Assembly: GCA_025934375.1 (NCBI GenBank)
Contig: JAICYD010000040.1
Span: 1-50,395, forward strand
Reading direction: 5' to 3'
Origin: Streptosporangiaceae bacterium
GTDB taxonomy: Bacteria > Actinomycetota > Actinomycetes > Streptosporangiales > Streptosporangiaceae
DNA length: 50,395 bases
The position numbers were made by a program, and so were the translations under genes. This document shows, piece by piece, positions 36,442 to 45,278 of the stretch. How positions within the stretch are numbered: the first letter of the stretch is position 1; each line of letters starts with the position of its first letter. The notes below the pieces were generated by a model, which ran no database searches, had not been told where the DNA came from, and saw nothing but the letters and a program-made list of their open reading frames with translations.

Positions 36442-37038
36442 GTGGCGGCGATGGAAGCGGCCGGCATCGCGGCTATCTCACCGCGGCTCCGGCTCGTGGT
36501 AACTGGCTGCGCGGCCATCGTCGCTGAAGACGAGCAGGTGGCGATCGACCGGTTCCCCAGGGCGCTAGCCATCGCGGAGGCCGAGCGGTGGCCGTTTGAC
36601 CTCGCCCGGATCCAGCTCCTCTACGGTGAGCGGCTGCGGCGCGCGGGCGCCGCCGGGGAGGCGCGGGCACAACTGCAGGCCGCGCTCGAGAGATTCCAGT
36701 GGCTGGGTGCCCGGCCGTGGATCGCGCGTGCCCGGCAGGAGCTCCGCGCCACTGGGCAGACGAGCCTGCTGGCCATGCCGAGTGGCGCCCCCCGTCTGAC
36801 GGCTCGCGAGCACCAGATCGCGGCGCTCGCGGCCAGCGGCCTGCGGAACAAGCAGATCGCCGAGAAGCTGGTCCTGTCCGAGCGGACGGTCGCCGCTCAT
36901 CTGCACCGGGCGTTCCCGAAGCTGGGCGTGACATCGCGCGCCCGGTTGCGCGACGCGCTTGAATCCGGGGTGCGGGGAGCCGTAGAGCCGGGCTCCCTCA
37001 CGCCCTTCCGGCGTGCCGAAAGGCGCGGAATGAAGTGA
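36394..37038 (+). pseudogene. Second LuxR/LAL C-terminal fragment, mirror image
   Basis: 214-aa frame closely similar to the minus-strand fragment: VEACTRTHRQ...AHVAAMEAAGI aligns with LVKACMRTNRR...AHVAAMKASGI, and AERWPFDLARIQLLYGERLR and the helix-turn-helix LTAREHQIAALAASGLRNKQ also match. Similarity begins at about 36391, exactly where the minus-strand copy ends, so the two truncated paralogues abut head to head. The ATPase and most of the helical repeats are missing. GTG 36394 has no clear ribosome site. It could be a decayed gene or, less likely, a short LuxR regulator. Confidence 0.72.
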
Positions 37039-37083
37039 TATTGCTGACGCTATCCGGCCCTGCCCGCTGCCACGCTAGCCGCC

Positions 37084-37620
37084 ATGACCCTCCCTCTCGG
37101 GCTTCGACTGAGCGTTGTCCTGGTCTACGGGCCGTTCGGTGATGCCGCCCATTGGTCTGAGTTCATTCCGTTGCTGGAGGACAGGGGCTTGCCGGTCGTC
37201 GTCGCCCGGTGCCCGCTGACTTCCCCCTCCGCCGATGTGGCGGCGGTCAGGAGCATCCTCGATCAGCAGGCCGGGGACGCCTTGCTCGTCGCTCACTCCT
37301 GGGACGGCGCGGTGATCACCGAGGCCTGCGGGCATCCCCGGGCACGCGGGGCCATTTACATCGCCGGCGGTCCGGACACCGAGCTGTCGCTCGGCGAGTG
37401 GCTGAATGAATTCCCGGTCGTGGGCGACGCCACGGAGCCCGACGACTCGTCGGCGGCTGGCCCGGCCTGGACCTGGCAGGGCAAGCCGACCTGGTTCATC
37501 TACGGCGAGCAGGAAGGCCAAGCCAGCCCGAGCGAGGCGCCGATGCCCGCCCACCTCGCCCATGTGGCCGATGTCGTCGCGCAAGCCGCCACCGAGCTAG
37601 CGGGACAGGGAGCCTGGTGA
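37084..37620 (+). CDS. Small alpha/beta hydrolase-fold protein, possibly degenerate
   Basis: 178-aa protein with the start of an alpha/beta hydrolase: VVLVYGPFGDAAHWSEFIPL replaces the usual HG oxyanion motif, and the nucleophile elbow is AHSWDG with Ser72 (normally GHSYGG). IYIAGG and KPTWFIYGEQEGQ correspond to later strands. The final part is shortened (family about 230 aa) and the usual catalytic-His segment (SSHxP/GH type) is not recognisable. It probably has altered or lost activity. It lies 10 bp from ppgK in convergent orientation and downstream of the LuxR fragments. Confidence 0.7.
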   Translation: MTLPLGLRLSVVLVYGPFGDAAHWSEFIPLLEDRGLPVVVARCPLTSPSADVAAVRSILDQQAGDALLVAHSWDGAVITEACGHPRARGAIYIAGGPDTELSLGEWLNEFPVVGDATEPDDSSAAGPAWTWQGKPTWFIYGEQEGQASPSEAPMPAHLAHVADVVAQAATELAGQGAW

Positions 37621-37630
37621 AGTACGCTCG

Positions 37631-38404
37631 CTAGCCGACGCCGACGCCGACGCCGACGCCGGAGGCGGACATGGCCGCGCCGACGATGCCGGCGTCGTTG
37701 AGCAAGGCGGCGGGCACGATCGTGGCGCGGACGCCGGTCAGCAGCGGCACCCACTTGTGGGACTCCTTGCTGATGCCGCCGCCGACGATGATCAAGCCCG
37801 GTGACAGGAGCGCCTCCATGTGCTGCATGTACTCATCAACCCGGCCGGCCCACTTGGACCAGGACATGTCGTGCAGGACCTTGGCCCGCTCGGAGGCTCG
37901 CTTCTCCGCGTCCTTGCCGTCGATCTCCACGTGGCCGAACTCGGTGTTGGCCACCAGCGTGCCCTGAGTGAACAGGGCGCTGCCGATCCCGGTGCCGAAC
38001 GTCAGCATCAGCACCGTCCCGCCGACGCCGGCCCCGGCGCCGAAGGTCATCTCTGCGACGCCCGCCGCGTCGGCATCGTTCAAGACCGTCACCGTGCCGC
38101 CCAGCGCCTTGCCGGACAGCGCCCGGGAGAACATCCCGGCCGCGTCCGTGCCGATCCACGACTTGTCAACGTTGGCGGCCGTCCGCACGGTCCCGTCGGT
38201 GACCACGCCGGGAAAGGTTGCCCCGACCGGCCCGCTCCAGGAGAAGGACCTCACCAGCTCCCGCACGACCTCGGTCACCGCCTCCGGCGTGGACGGCTGC
38301 GGGGTGTCGATCTTCTTGCGCTCAGCCAGCAGCTTCCCGGTCGCCACGTCCACCGGCGCTCCTTTGATGCCCGTGCCGCCGATGTCAATGCCGAATGCCT
38401 GCAT
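37631..38404 (-). CDS. ppgK: Polyphosphate glucokinase
   Basis: ROK-family kinase that phosphorylates glucose using polyphosphate or ATP, characteristic of actinobacteria. The phosphate-binding motif is [16 protein letters not shown] near the N-terminus, followed by TFPGVVTDG, the catalytic Asp in [32 protein letters not shown] and a helix [11 protein letters not shown] typical of PpgK. ATG 38404 has AAAGGA upstream; the frame extends 44 codons further without protein-like sequence. Length 257 aa. The C-terminus ends in GVGVGVGVG, encoded by a GCCGAC hexamer repeated four times (37634-37660, plus strand). Confidence 0.94.
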   Translation of the reverse strand: MQAFGIDIGGTGIKGAPVDVATGKLLAERKKIDTPQPSTPEAVTEVVRELVRSFSWSGPVGATFPGVVTDGTVRTAANVDKSWIGTDAAGMFSRALSGKALGGTVTVLNDADAAGVAEMTFGAGAGVGGTVLMLTFGTGIGSALFTQGTLVANTEFGHVEIDGKDAEKRASERAKVLHDMSWSKWAGRVDEYMQHMEALLSPGLIIVGGGISKESHKWVPLLTGVRATIVPAALLNDAGIVGAAMSASGVGVGVGVG

Positions 38405-38609
38405 GAACTGGTCCTTTGCTCTGCTCTGGGGATCTGCTGTGGGGGGATCTGCTCTGAGGGCTGCCCGTCTGAGGCCGTGCCCGTCCGACTGTGCTCGCCC
38501 GCGCCGCACGGTACCCTCCGCGCGGCCGCAAGCCAAGCGGCGCCCGCTTCACAACCAAGCCGCGCTCATCCCTGATTATGATCGAAGGTGAGGAGAAAGG
38601 GGCGCCGGA

Positions 38610-38945
38610 ATGAACTGGCTCAAGATCGCAGCCGTCGCGGTCGGCGCGTTGATTGCCTTCCTGGTCGTCGGCAGTGTCATCCACCTGATCATGACGGTGC
38701 TCGGCTACGTCCTGGTCGCCGCGCTCGTCGCGGGCGGTGGGTACATCGTGTACAAGATCGCCACCAACCGCGGTGGCGGCGAGGTGCGCGGCAAGCGGCG
38801 CAGGCGCGAGATCCGCGACGACCACCACGATGACCTGCGGGACAACCTCCGGGACGCCGGGTACGCCCCGCCCCCACCGCCACGCCCGGCGAGCGGCAAC
38901 GTCGATGACGAGCTCGCCCGCCTCAAGCGTGAGATGGGTCACTAG
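38610..38945 (+). CDS. Small two-helix membrane protein, unknown function
   Basis: 111-aa protein with two hydrophobic helices (about 4-24 and 27-48) followed by a basic stretch (RGKRRRREIRDD), an acidic/basic helix, a poly-Pro run and an end with NVDDELARLKREMGH. ATG 38610 is preceded by GAGGAGAAAGG. The cytoplasmic tail with DDELARLKREMG resembles motifs at the ends of several small actinobacterial membrane proteins. No function is assigned. Its stop lies 9 bp from the convergent TIGR03085-type gene. Confidence 0.72.
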   Translation: MNWLKIAAVAVGALIAFLVVGSVIHLIMTVLGYVLVAALVAGGGYIVYKIATNRGGGEVRGKRRRREIRDDHHDDLRDNLRDAGYAPPPPPRPASGNVDDELARLKREMGH

Positions 38946-38954
38946 CAGCGGCGG

Positions 38955-39596
38955 CTAGCCGCGCCCCCACGCCTGCAAGGCGTTGATAGCCGCCTTGGGC
39001 CCGTCGAACCGGACCCGGGAGGCCGTGACGCGGCCCATCGACCACAGCGTGAGCTCCGCTGGCGTGCCGGTGACCGTCACGATGTGCGGGGATCCCTTCC
39101 TGATGATCCGGTAGGGGGCCGCGCTGGCAACGTCTTGCCTGGTCAGCTCGACGCCGACGGGGAGCTTGCGCAGGAACAGCCGGGCGCCCTTGAGCCGCTT
39201 CCACAGCGCCTCCGTCAGGTCGGCGCTGAGGTCGCGCGGCTCCCAGTCCGCACCGCCGCGGCGGACGTCCTCGTGGTGCACGAAGTACTCAACCGTGTTC
39301 GCGGCCTCATCAGCGCGGGGGATGGCGAACACCGACAGCCTCGGCGGGCCGTCCCGGAACGCCGCCACCAGCTCGGCGTAGGACTTCGAGGCGGCCAGCC
39401 GCTGCTGCATCCGGGCGGTGTAGGGGGCCAGCGGCCCGCCCATCACCCCCGCGGCCGCATCCGGGCGGCTCTCGCGCAGCACCAGGTGCGCGGCCAGGTC
39501 ACCGGTGGTCCACCCCTCGCATAGCGTGGGAGCCTGCGGTCCCTTCTCCTCCAGCAAGGCGGCCAGGGCGAGGCGCTCATCCCGTGAATGGGTCAC
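38955..39596 (-). CDS. TIGR03085-type DinB/mycothiol-dependent-isomerase-fold protein
   Basis: 213-aa protein of the four-helix-bundle maleylpyruvate-isomerase/DinB superfamily, closest in pattern to TIGR03085. The N-terminal RDERLALAALLEEKGPQAPT and LCEGWTTGDLAAHLVLRESR carry the conserved W and H; NTVEYFVHHEDVRRG carries the second metal-type histidines; the last third includes TPAELTLWSMGR. Members are predicted metal-binding, and the reaction is unknown. GTG 39596 starts MTHSRDERLALA. It is divergent from hisI with a 69-bp gap. Confidence 0.85.
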   Translation of the reverse strand: MTHSRDERLALAALLEEKGPQAPTLCEGWTTGDLAAHLVLRESRPDAAAGVMGGPLAPYTARMQQRLAASKSYAELVAAFRDGPPRLSVFAIPRADEAANTVEYFVHHEDVRRGGADWEPRDLSADLTEALWKRLKGARLFLRKLPVGVELTRQDVASAAPYRIIRKGSPHIVTVTGTPAELTLWSMGRVTASRVRFDGPKAAINALQAWGRG

Positions 39597-39665
39597 GCAG
39601 GAGATCGTAGGCTGTTAGCGCGCCCCCTGTGGAGCGGGGTATGACAATTGCGGAGGGTTCAAGCG

Positions 39666-40049
39666 ATGAGGGAAGCGGTGCGGCCGACGCAACTGGACCC
39701 GAAGATCTCCGAGCGGCTCAAGCGGGACGCCAGCGGGCTGTTCGCGGCGATCGCCCAGCAGTACGACACCGGCGAGGTGCTGATGCTCGGCTGGATGGAC
39801 GACGAGGCGCTGCACCGCACGCTGACCACGGGCCGCTGCACCTACTGGTCGCGCAGCCGCCAGGAGTACTGGGTCAAGGGCGACACCTCCGGCCACCAGC
39901 AGTGGGTCAAGTCGGTCGCGCTGGACTGCGACGGTGACGCGGTCTTGGTCAAGGTGGACCAGGTGGGCGCGGCCTGCCACACCGGCGACCGGACGTGCTG
40001 GGACACCGACGTCCTAGAGCCGGTGATCGGCGAGCGTCCCGGGGCCTGA
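39666..40049 (+). CDS. hisI: Phosphoribosyl-AMP cyclohydrolase
   Basis: Zinc/Mg-dependent enzyme of the third histidine step. 127 aa without a fused HisE domain. [31 protein letters not shown], the Mg motif DCDGD (88-92) and the zinc cysteines in [12 protein letters not shown] are all intact. ATG 39666 has GGAGG about 9 nt upstream; an in-frame ATG 18 nt earlier is possible. It lies apart from the main his operon, at the head of the trp block, as in other actinobacteria; trpE, which often follows it, is not present here. Confidence 0.96.
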   Translation: MREAVRPTQLDPKISERLKRDASGLFAAIAQQYDTGEVLMLGWMDDEALHRTLTTGRCTYWSRSRQEYWVKGDTSGHQQWVKSVALDCDGDAVLVKVDQVGAACHTGDRTCWDTDVLEPVIGERPGA

Positions 40050-40054
40050 CCTTG

Positions 40055-40786
40055 ATGGCTAGCAAGCGCGAGTACGCACTGGTCCTGCTGGCGGGCGCGT
40101 TCGGCGGGGTACTGATCCTGGCCTCAGTGCGCCAGCGCTGGGCGCTGGCGGTCTTCACACCGCCCAGGCCACTGTCGGCGCAGACGATCAGCGTGACCGG
40201 CGCCGACCTCGTCCCGCTGGCCGGGGCGCTGGGGATCGCCGCGCTGGCCTGCCTGGCCGCGGTGATCGCTACCCGCGGCTGGGTGCGCCGGGCATCCGGG
40301 GTGCTGCTGGCGGCGTTCGGGATCGGGGCCGCGGTCGCGGCCGGGGTCGCGGTGAACGCCGCCTCCGTGCTGAGCGTCGCCGCCAGCCACGCCGGGGCGC
40401 CCGGGGCGGCGGCCGTCTCCGGTGCCGCCGGGTCCACGACCGGCGGGACGGTCCCCGGCGGCGCGGGCAGCCCGGGCGTGTCGCTGATCGGCACAGCCGG
40501 CCACGCCATCATGTCCGGGACCCCCTGGCGGGCGGCCGTGTTCCTCGGGGCGCTCCTCGTGGTGGCGGCGGGGGTCGCGACCGCGGGGCGCGGCCCGCGC
40601 TGGCCGGTCATGTCGGCCCGCTTCGACGCGCCCGAGCGGCATCGGGACGGTGTCGCCCGGGGCGCCCCGGCGGCCGCCCGCGATTCCGCGTCGATGTGGG
40701 AGTCGCTCAGCGCCGGGGCCGATCCCACGGAGTGTTCACCTACGGAGTATCCATCTACGGAGTACTCATCCACGGACACTCCCTAG
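40055..40786 (+). CDS. Trp biosynthesis-associated membrane protein (TIGR02234)
   Basis: 243-aa membrane protein with four helices (about 8-24, 52-73, 80-105, 168-188). It has the pattern of the TIGR02234 family found in actinobacterial trp operons: REYALVLLAGAFGGVL with RW, TGADLVPLAGALGIAALA, RGWVRRASG, RGPRWPVMSARFDAPE and the end SMWESLSAGADPTE. Its role is unknown; a link to tryptophan or precursor handling is inferred from constant position. ATG 40055 is 5 nt after the hisI stop. The tail ends in a short TEYPSTEYSS repeat. Confidence 0.87.
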   Translation: MASKREYALVLLAGAFGGVLILASVRQRWALAVFTPPRPLSAQTISVTGADLVPLAGALGIAALACLAAVIATRGWVRRASGVLLAAFGIGAAVAAGVAVNAASVLSVAASHAGAPGAAAVSGAAGSTTGGTVPGGAGSPGVSLIGTAGHAIMSGTPWRAAVFLGALLVVAAGVATAGRGPRWPVMSARFDAPERHRDGVARGAPAAARDSASMWESLSAGADPTECSPTEYPSTEYSSTDTP

Positions 40787-40793
40787 CGGGCCA

Positions 40794-41561
40794 GTGGTGA
40801 GCGGCGCGGACGTCCTCATCGCCGACCATGAGCCGGAGGTCGGGGAGATGTCGCGCCGGTACCTGGCCCGCGCGGGCCTGAGCCCGACGGTGGTCGCCAC
40901 CCCCGGTGAGGCGCTGGTCGCGCTGGCCGGCCGGGAGGCGGACCTGTTCGTGCTCGACCTGACGATGCCGGGCCTGGAGGTGGCCGCCGTCAGCCGTGCG
41001 CTGGCCGCCGGGGACCGCCCGCCCGCGGTCTTCCTGCTCGACCGGTTCGGCATCCGGCCGCGGGGCCTCAGCGGCGGGGCGTCGGCTGGCTCTGCGGCGA
41101 CTCGCGCGTGGCTGTCACGGCCGTTCAGCCCGCGGGCGCTCGTGGACGCGGTGACCGCCTTGCTGCGCCCCGTTCCCGCCAGCTCTCCCGCCGCCCGGGC
41201 AGGCAGGCGGGGTCACCCCGTCACCATCGCCGGCCGCGAGGTGGACCTGACCCGCACCGAGCGGGCCATCCTGGCGGCGCTCGCCGGGCAGCCCGGCCGG
41301 GTGCTGAGCAGGGCCGAGCTGCTGGCCGCGCTGGAAGCCGACCGCGGCAAGCGCCCGGGCAGCCGGGCCATCGACGTCTACGTCACCCAGCTGCGCGCCA
41401 AGCTAGGCCCCGGCGCGATCCGCACCGTCCACGGCCTCGGCTACGCCCTACTGCCCCAGGGAGCCAACCCCCCGGTGATTACTCCGTCCCCCCGCGCGGG
41501 GGGATGCCCTCCCCCCGTCCCCCCCTCGCCGGAGGCTGCGCCCCCGGATCGTCCTGCCTAG
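40794..41561 (+). CDS. Atypical OmpR-family response regulator
   Basis: 255-aa protein with a receiver domain (residues 5-120) and a winged-helix DNA-binding domain (about 140-225, VDLTRTERAILAALAGQPGR, RAIDVYVTQLRAKLG, IRTVHGLGYALL). The receiver keeps the phospho-acceptor candidate Asp55 in LFVLDLTMPG. The acidic pair is DHE (11-13) and the conserved switch Lys is Arg (SRPFS), so ordinary phosphorelay is doubtful. Starts GTG 40794 and GTG 40797 are both possible. No kinase gene is nearby. The last 30 residues are Pro-rich and encoded by GC palindromes. It sits between the Trp membrane protein and trpC, suggesting a local regulator. Confidence 0.82.
   Translation: MVSGADVLIADHEPEVGEMSRRYLARAGLSPTVVATPGEALVALAGREADLFVLDLTMPGLEVAAVSRALAAGDRPPAVFLLDRFGIRPRGLSGGASAGSAATRAWLSRPFSPRALVDAVTALLRPVPASSPAARAGRRGHPVTIAGREVDLTRTERAILAALAGQPGRVLSRAELLAALEADRGKRPGSRAIDVYVTQLRAKLGPGAIRTVHGLGYALLPQGANPPVITPSPRAGGCPPPVPPSPEAAPPDRPA
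41487..41504 (+). repeat. Perfect 18-bp GC palindrome in regulator tail
   Basis: TCCCCCC-GCGC-GGGGGGA is a perfect palindrome lying in a C/G-homopolymer-rich stretch (about 41467-41530) that encodes the non-conserved Pro-rich tail of the response regulator. It resembles the hairpin of the hisD repeat in base composition but is not the same sequence. Confidence 0.8.
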
Positions 41562-41616
41562 GGCTGAGGGTACGGACCTAGGATTCTGCGGCCGGAGGCT
41601 GCAGCAGGTCAGGGAG

Positions 41617-41644
41617 TCTGGGGGACTGGTTTGTATCCCCCAGA
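41617..41644 (+). terminator. Hairpin before trpC
   Basis: Perfect 9-bp stem TCTGGGGGA / TCCCCCAGA with a 10-nt loop, 56 bp after the regulator stop and 119 bp before trpC. It most likely ends the hisI-to-regulator transcript. An attenuator for trpC is possible, but no Trp-rich leader peptide was found. No T-run follows. Confidence 0.5.
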
Positions 41645-41762
41645 TAAGCAATGCGAACGTATTGCGCAGGCAAACTCGCGGGGGCATCTGATGGCAGTCG
41701 CGGCCGCTGCGGCTAGCATCAGTGGCGCAACATTTCCGATTTGAGGGGACGACCGAATCGCC

Positions 41763-42572
41763 GTGAGCGTACTCGACGAGATCCTCGAAGGCGTACGTGC
41801 CGATCTCGCCGAGCGGCAGAGTCGCGTCTCGCTAGAGCAGCTCAAGGGCCTGGCGCGCAGGGCGCCATCACCGCTTGACGCGCTCGGCGCGCTGAAAGCC
41901 AAGGGCGTCAGCGTCATCGCCGAGGTGAAGCGGGCCAGCCCGTCCAAGGGTTCGATGGCCGCGATCGACGACCCGGCCGCGCTGGCCGGCGACTATGAGG
42001 CAGGCGGCGCGCGGGTGATCAGCGTGCTGACCGAGCAGCGCCGGTTCGGCGGGTCCCTCGATGACCTGGTCGCGGTCCGCCGGGCGGTCCAGGTGCCGTT
42101 GCTGCGCAAGGACTTCGTGGTCAGTTCCTACCAGCTGTGGGAGGCGCGCGCCTACGGTGCGGACCTAGCGCTGCTGATCGTCGCCGCGCTGGAGCAGACC
42201 GTCCTGGTCTCGCTAATCGAGCGCGCCCTGTCGATCGGCCTGCTGCCGCTCGTCGAGGTGCACACCGACGAAGAACTCGACCGCGCGCTGGAGGCGGGCG
42301 CCACCGTCATCGGCGTGAACGCCCGCAACCTGGGCACGCTCGAGGTCGATCGCGCGGTCTTCGCCCGGCTAGCGCCCCGTATCCCCGACAACGTCGTGAA
42401 GATCGCCGAGTCCGGCGTGCGCGGGCCGCATGACCTGCTGGCCTACGCCGCCGCCGGGGCCGACGCGGTCTTGGTCGGTGAGTCGCTGGTCACCGAGAAG
42501 GACCCCCGGGCCGCGGTCGCTGACCTGGTCACCGCCGGGTCTCACCCGGCCCTGCGCACCGAGCGCGGATAG
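41763..42572 (+). CDS. trpC: Indole-3-glycerol phosphate synthase
   Basis: TIM-barrel enzyme that closes the indole ring from CdRP. 269 aa. Catalytic and binding motifs are [13 protein letters not shown] (Glu54, Lys56), [28 protein letters not shown] with the catalytic Lys, [26 protein letters not shown] and [13 protein letters not shown] 41763 begins the family sequence. It is not fused to TrpF, consistent with PriA doing that step. A 201-bp gap with a hairpin precedes it, so trpC probably begins its own transcript with trpB and trpA. Confidence 0.97.
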   Translation: MSVLDEILEGVRADLAERQSRVSLEQLKGLARRAPSPLDALGALKAKGVSVIAEVKRASPSKGSMAAIDDPAALAGDYEAGGARVISVLTEQRRFGGSLDDLVAVRRAVQVPLLRKDFVVSSYQLWEARAYGADLALLIVAALEQTVLVSLIERALSIGLLPLVEVHTDEELDRALEAGATVIGVNARNLGTLEVDRAVFARLAPRIPDNVVKIAESGVRGPHDLLAYAAAGADAVLVGESLVTEKDPRAAVADLVTAGSHPALRTERG

Positions 42573-42600
42573 GCCGGCCCTCCCCGGTAGGGTGTCCCTC

Positions 42601-43836
42601 GTGGACAAGACCTCGCCTCCCGCCCGGCGTCCCGCTGAGCCTGACATCGCCCCCGTCCCGGACGGCACGGGCCACTTCGGCGAGTTCGGCGGGCTGTTCG
42701 CCCCTGAGTCGCTGATGGCGGCCCTGGAGCAACTGGCCAAGGAGTACGAGGCGGCCCGGCACGACCCGCGCTTCCGCGCCGAGCTGGACGATCTGCTGCG
42801 CGACTACGCCAGCCGGCCCACCCGGGTGACCGAGGCGAAGCGGTTCGGCGCCGAGCACGCCGGCGGCTGCCGGGTACTGCTCAAGCGCGAGGACCTGGCG
42901 CACACCGGGTCGCACAAGATCAACAACGTGCTCGGTCAGGTGTTGCTCACCAAGCGGATGAGCAAGACCCGCGTGATCGCCGAGACCGGGGCCGGCCAGC
43001 ACGGCGTCGCCACCGCGACCGCCTGCGCGCTCCTCGGCCTGGAGTGTGCGGTCTACATGGGCGAGGAGGACACCCGCCGGCAGGCGCTGAACGTGTCCCG
43101 GATGCGGATGCTCGGCGCCGAGGTCATCCCGGTCACCGCCGGCACCCGGACGCTCAAGGACGCCATGAACGAGGCGTTCCGCGACTGGGTCACCACCGTG
43201 GACTACACGCACTACTGCATCGGCTCGGTCGGCGGCCCGCACCCCTTCCCCATGATGGTGCGGGACTTTCAGCGGATCATCGGCGTGGAGGCCCGCGAGC
43301 AGGTCCTGAGCCTGACCGGGCGGCTGCCCGACGCGGTGGTGGCCTGCGTGGGCGGCGGATCCAACGCCATCGGCGTCTTTCACGCCTTCATCCCCGACGG
43401 CGGCGTCCGGCTGGTCGGGTGCGAGGCCGGCGGGGACGGCGACGCCCCGGGCCGCAACGCCGCCACGCTGACCTACGGGTCGACCGGCGTGCTGCATGGC
43501 ATGCGCACCTACGTGCTGCAAGACGACGAGGGCCAGACGCTGGACACGCACTCCATCTCGGCCGGCCTGGACTACCCGGGCGTCGGCCCCGAGCACTCGT
43601 GGCTGAAGGACACCGGCCGCGCCGAGTACCGGTCGGTCTCCGACGCCGAGGCGATGGAGGGGTTCGCGGCGCTGTGCCGCACCGAGGGCATCATCCCGGC
43701 CATCGAGTCCTCGCACGCGCTGGCCGGCGCGATGCGGGTGGGCCGCGAGCTCGGCCCGGAAGGCCTGATCCTGGTTAACCTGTCCGGCCGCGGCGACAAG
43801 GACGTGGCGACCGCTTCTGCGTGGTTCGGAGTCTGA
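42601..43836 (+). CDS. trpB: Tryptophan synthase beta chain
   Basis: PLP enzyme condensing indole with serine. 411 aa. [16 protein letters not shown] opens the conserved part. The PLP lysine Lys106 is in [12 protein letters not shown], with the catalytic Glu in [13 protein letters not shown], the phosphate-binding loop GGGSNAIG and the C-terminal [11 protein letters not shown] 42601 is used; an in-frame GTG at 42592 is equally possible. Type TrpB1, matching an adjacent trpA, which begins 4 nt after its stop. The genes are probably translated as a unit and the subunits form an alpha2beta2 channelled complex. Confidence 0.97.
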   Translation: MDKTSPPARRPAEPDIAPVPDGTGHFGEFGGLFAPESLMAALEQLAKEYEAARHDPRFRAELDDLLRDYASRPTRVTEAKRFGAEHAGGCRVLLKREDLAHTGSHKINNVLGQVLLTKRMSKTRVIAETGAGQHGVATATACALLGLECAVYMGEEDTRRQALNVSRMRMLGAEVIPVTAGTRTLKDAMNEAFRDWVTTVDYTHYCIGSVGGPHPFPMMVRDFQRIIGVEAREQVLSLTGRLPDAVVACVGGGSNAIGVFHAFIPDGGVRLVGCEAGGDGDAPGRNAATLTYGSTGVLHGMRTYVLQDDEGQTLDTHSISAGLDYPGVGPEHSWLKDTGRAEYRSVSDAEAMEGFAALCRTEGIIPAIESSHALAGAMRVGRELGPEGLILVNLSGRGDKDVATASAWFGV

Positions 43837-43840
43837 CGCG

Positions 43841-44644
43841 ATGAGCAGCAGCGCAGTGACGACGGCGTTCGCCAAGGCCGCCGCGGAGAACCGGGCCGCG
43901 CTGGTCGGCTACCTGCCGGCCGGGTTCCCGGACAAGGACACGGGCATCAAGGCGGCCCTCGCGATGGCGCGGGCCGGCGCCGACGTCATCGAGGTCGGCC
44001 TGCCCTACTCCGACCCGCTGATGGACGGCCCGGTCATCGCCGATGCCGTCTACCGGTCGCTGAAGGGCGGCACCCGGGTCAAGGACGTCCTTGACACCGT
44101 CGCCGCGATCTCCACCGCGGGCACCGCCGCCCTGGTGATGACCTACTGGAACCCGGTCGATCATTACGGGGTGGCCGCCTTCGCCCGCGACCTCGCCAGC
44201 GCCGGCGGCTCGGGCCTGATCACCCCCGACCTCACGCCAGAGGAATCCGGCGACTGGCCGCGGGTATCGGATGAGCACGACCTGGACCGGGTGTACCTGG
44301 TCGCCCCCAGCTCACCCCATGCGCGCATCGCGGCGATCACCCGCCTGTGCCGCGGCTTCGTCTACGCCGCCAGCCTGATGGGCATCACCGGTACCCGGGA
44401 CTCGGTCAGCGCCGGCGCCGCCGGCCTGGTCGCGCGTACCCGCGAGCACACCACTCTCCCGGTCGCGGTCGGCCTGGGCGTCAGCACCCCCGAGCAGGCG
44501 CACGAGGTAGCCGGCTTCGCTGACGGCGTCATCGTCGGCTCCGCCTTCGTCCGCCGCCTGGCGGCCGCGCCGACCCCGCAGGACGGCATCGCCGCCGTCC
44601 GCGAGCTAACCGAGGCCCTCGCCGTCGGCGTCCGCCGCGGCTAG
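43841..44644 (+). CDS. trpA: Tryptophan synthase alpha chain
   Basis: TIM-barrel lyase that releases indole from indole-3-glycerol phosphate and passes it to TrpB. 267 aa. AALVGYLPAGFPD, catalytic Glu51 in VIEVGLPYSDPLMDGP and Asp62 in the same segment are intact; VMTYWNPVDHYG, SGLITPDLTPEES, the phosphate-binding region SLMGITGTRDSV and VGLGVSTPEQA follow. ATG 43841 is the family start. It is the last recognisable trp gene here; a 634-bp non-coding gap follows. Confidence 0.96.
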   Translation: MSSSAVTTAFAKAAAENRAALVGYLPAGFPDKDTGIKAALAMARAGADVIEVGLPYSDPLMDGPVIADAVYRSLKGGTRVKDVLDTVAAISTAGTAALVMTYWNPVDHYGVAAFARDLASAGGSGLITPDLTPEESGDWPRVSDEHDLDRVYLVAPSSPHARIAAITRLCRGFVYAASLMGITGTRDSVSAGAAGLVARTREHTTLPVAVGLGVSTPEQAHEVAGFADGVIVGSAFVRRLAAAPTPQDGIAAVRELTEALAVGVRRG

Positions 44645-45278
44645 GCCGAGCGGCGCGGCCGCGCGGCGTGATGGTGATGACGCCAACGGGCACGAAATCG
44701 TTAGCAGGGCGGTGGCGCCAGCGCCCCGGGCGGGGACCCCGACCGGGGCGGGGCGATTGCCCTCCAGCCCCGGCAAGATCCGGGGCAATGGCCATCGCGG
44801 CACGGAACGCCCAGCGGACGATGGCCCCTGTGACACGGTTAGAGCGGGTCGCTGGCCCTTCCACCCCGAATCGATTCCGGGCCACTGGCCCTTCCACCAC
44901 GAATTGCCGGGCCCAGGAGGATCTGATAACAGCAAGAGGCGCCGCGCGTGGTGAGAGGGGGCGCGCCGCGCGTGGTGAGAGGGGGCGCGCCGCGCGTGGT
45001 GAGAGGGGGCGCGCCGCGCGTGGTGAGAGGGGGCGCGCCGCGCGTGGTGAGGTGGTGAGAGGGTGGCGCCGCGTGGTGAGGTGGTGAGAGGGGGGCGCGC
45101 GCCGCGCGGGGCCGGGGGCGTGATGCCGGGCGCGGCGGGTACGCGGCCAGGGCGTCGACGTGCGAGGCCGGGGGTGCCGATCGCGTGTGGCGGGGGACCG
45201 TGAGGCTGGCCCTCGCGTTGTCTGTGAGCTGGTGATTCGGGCGGGCGCGAGATGGTGAAAGGGCGGTAACGTCCATGT
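44645..45278. other. 634-bp intergenic region with repeats, no gene seen
   Basis: No frame in this stretch looks like protein. The first part holds two imperfect copies of a sequence with CTGGCCCTTCCACC followed by a CGAATC/CGAATT-type core (about 44851-44880 and 44885-44911), the first including the palindrome GAATCGATTC. The middle (44941-45101) is the 24-bp tandem array listed separately. The last 170 bp are G-rich and lead to the Lgt-like gene, probably carrying its promoter and leader; no clear -35/-10 was recognised. Confidence 0.75.
44941..45101. repeat. 24-bp tandem repeat array between trpA and lgt
   Basis: Four exact 24-bp copies of the unit GCCGCGCGTGGTGAGAGGGG+GCGC start at 44941, 44965, 44989 and 45013. 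Further degraded copies with GTGGTGAGGTGGTGAGAGGG spacing run to about 45101. Units abut without spacers, so this is not a CRISPR array. It lies in a non-coding gap and contains self-complementary GGCGCGCC-type junctions. Confidence 0.95.

Noticed and set aside
41562..41762. Trp attenuator with leader peptide before trpC
   Set aside because: A hairpin exists, but no short frame with consecutive Trp codons and a ribosome site was found.
44941..45101. Possible CRISPR array
   Set aside because: Units are contiguous 24-bp tandem repeats without unique spacers and no cas genes are present.
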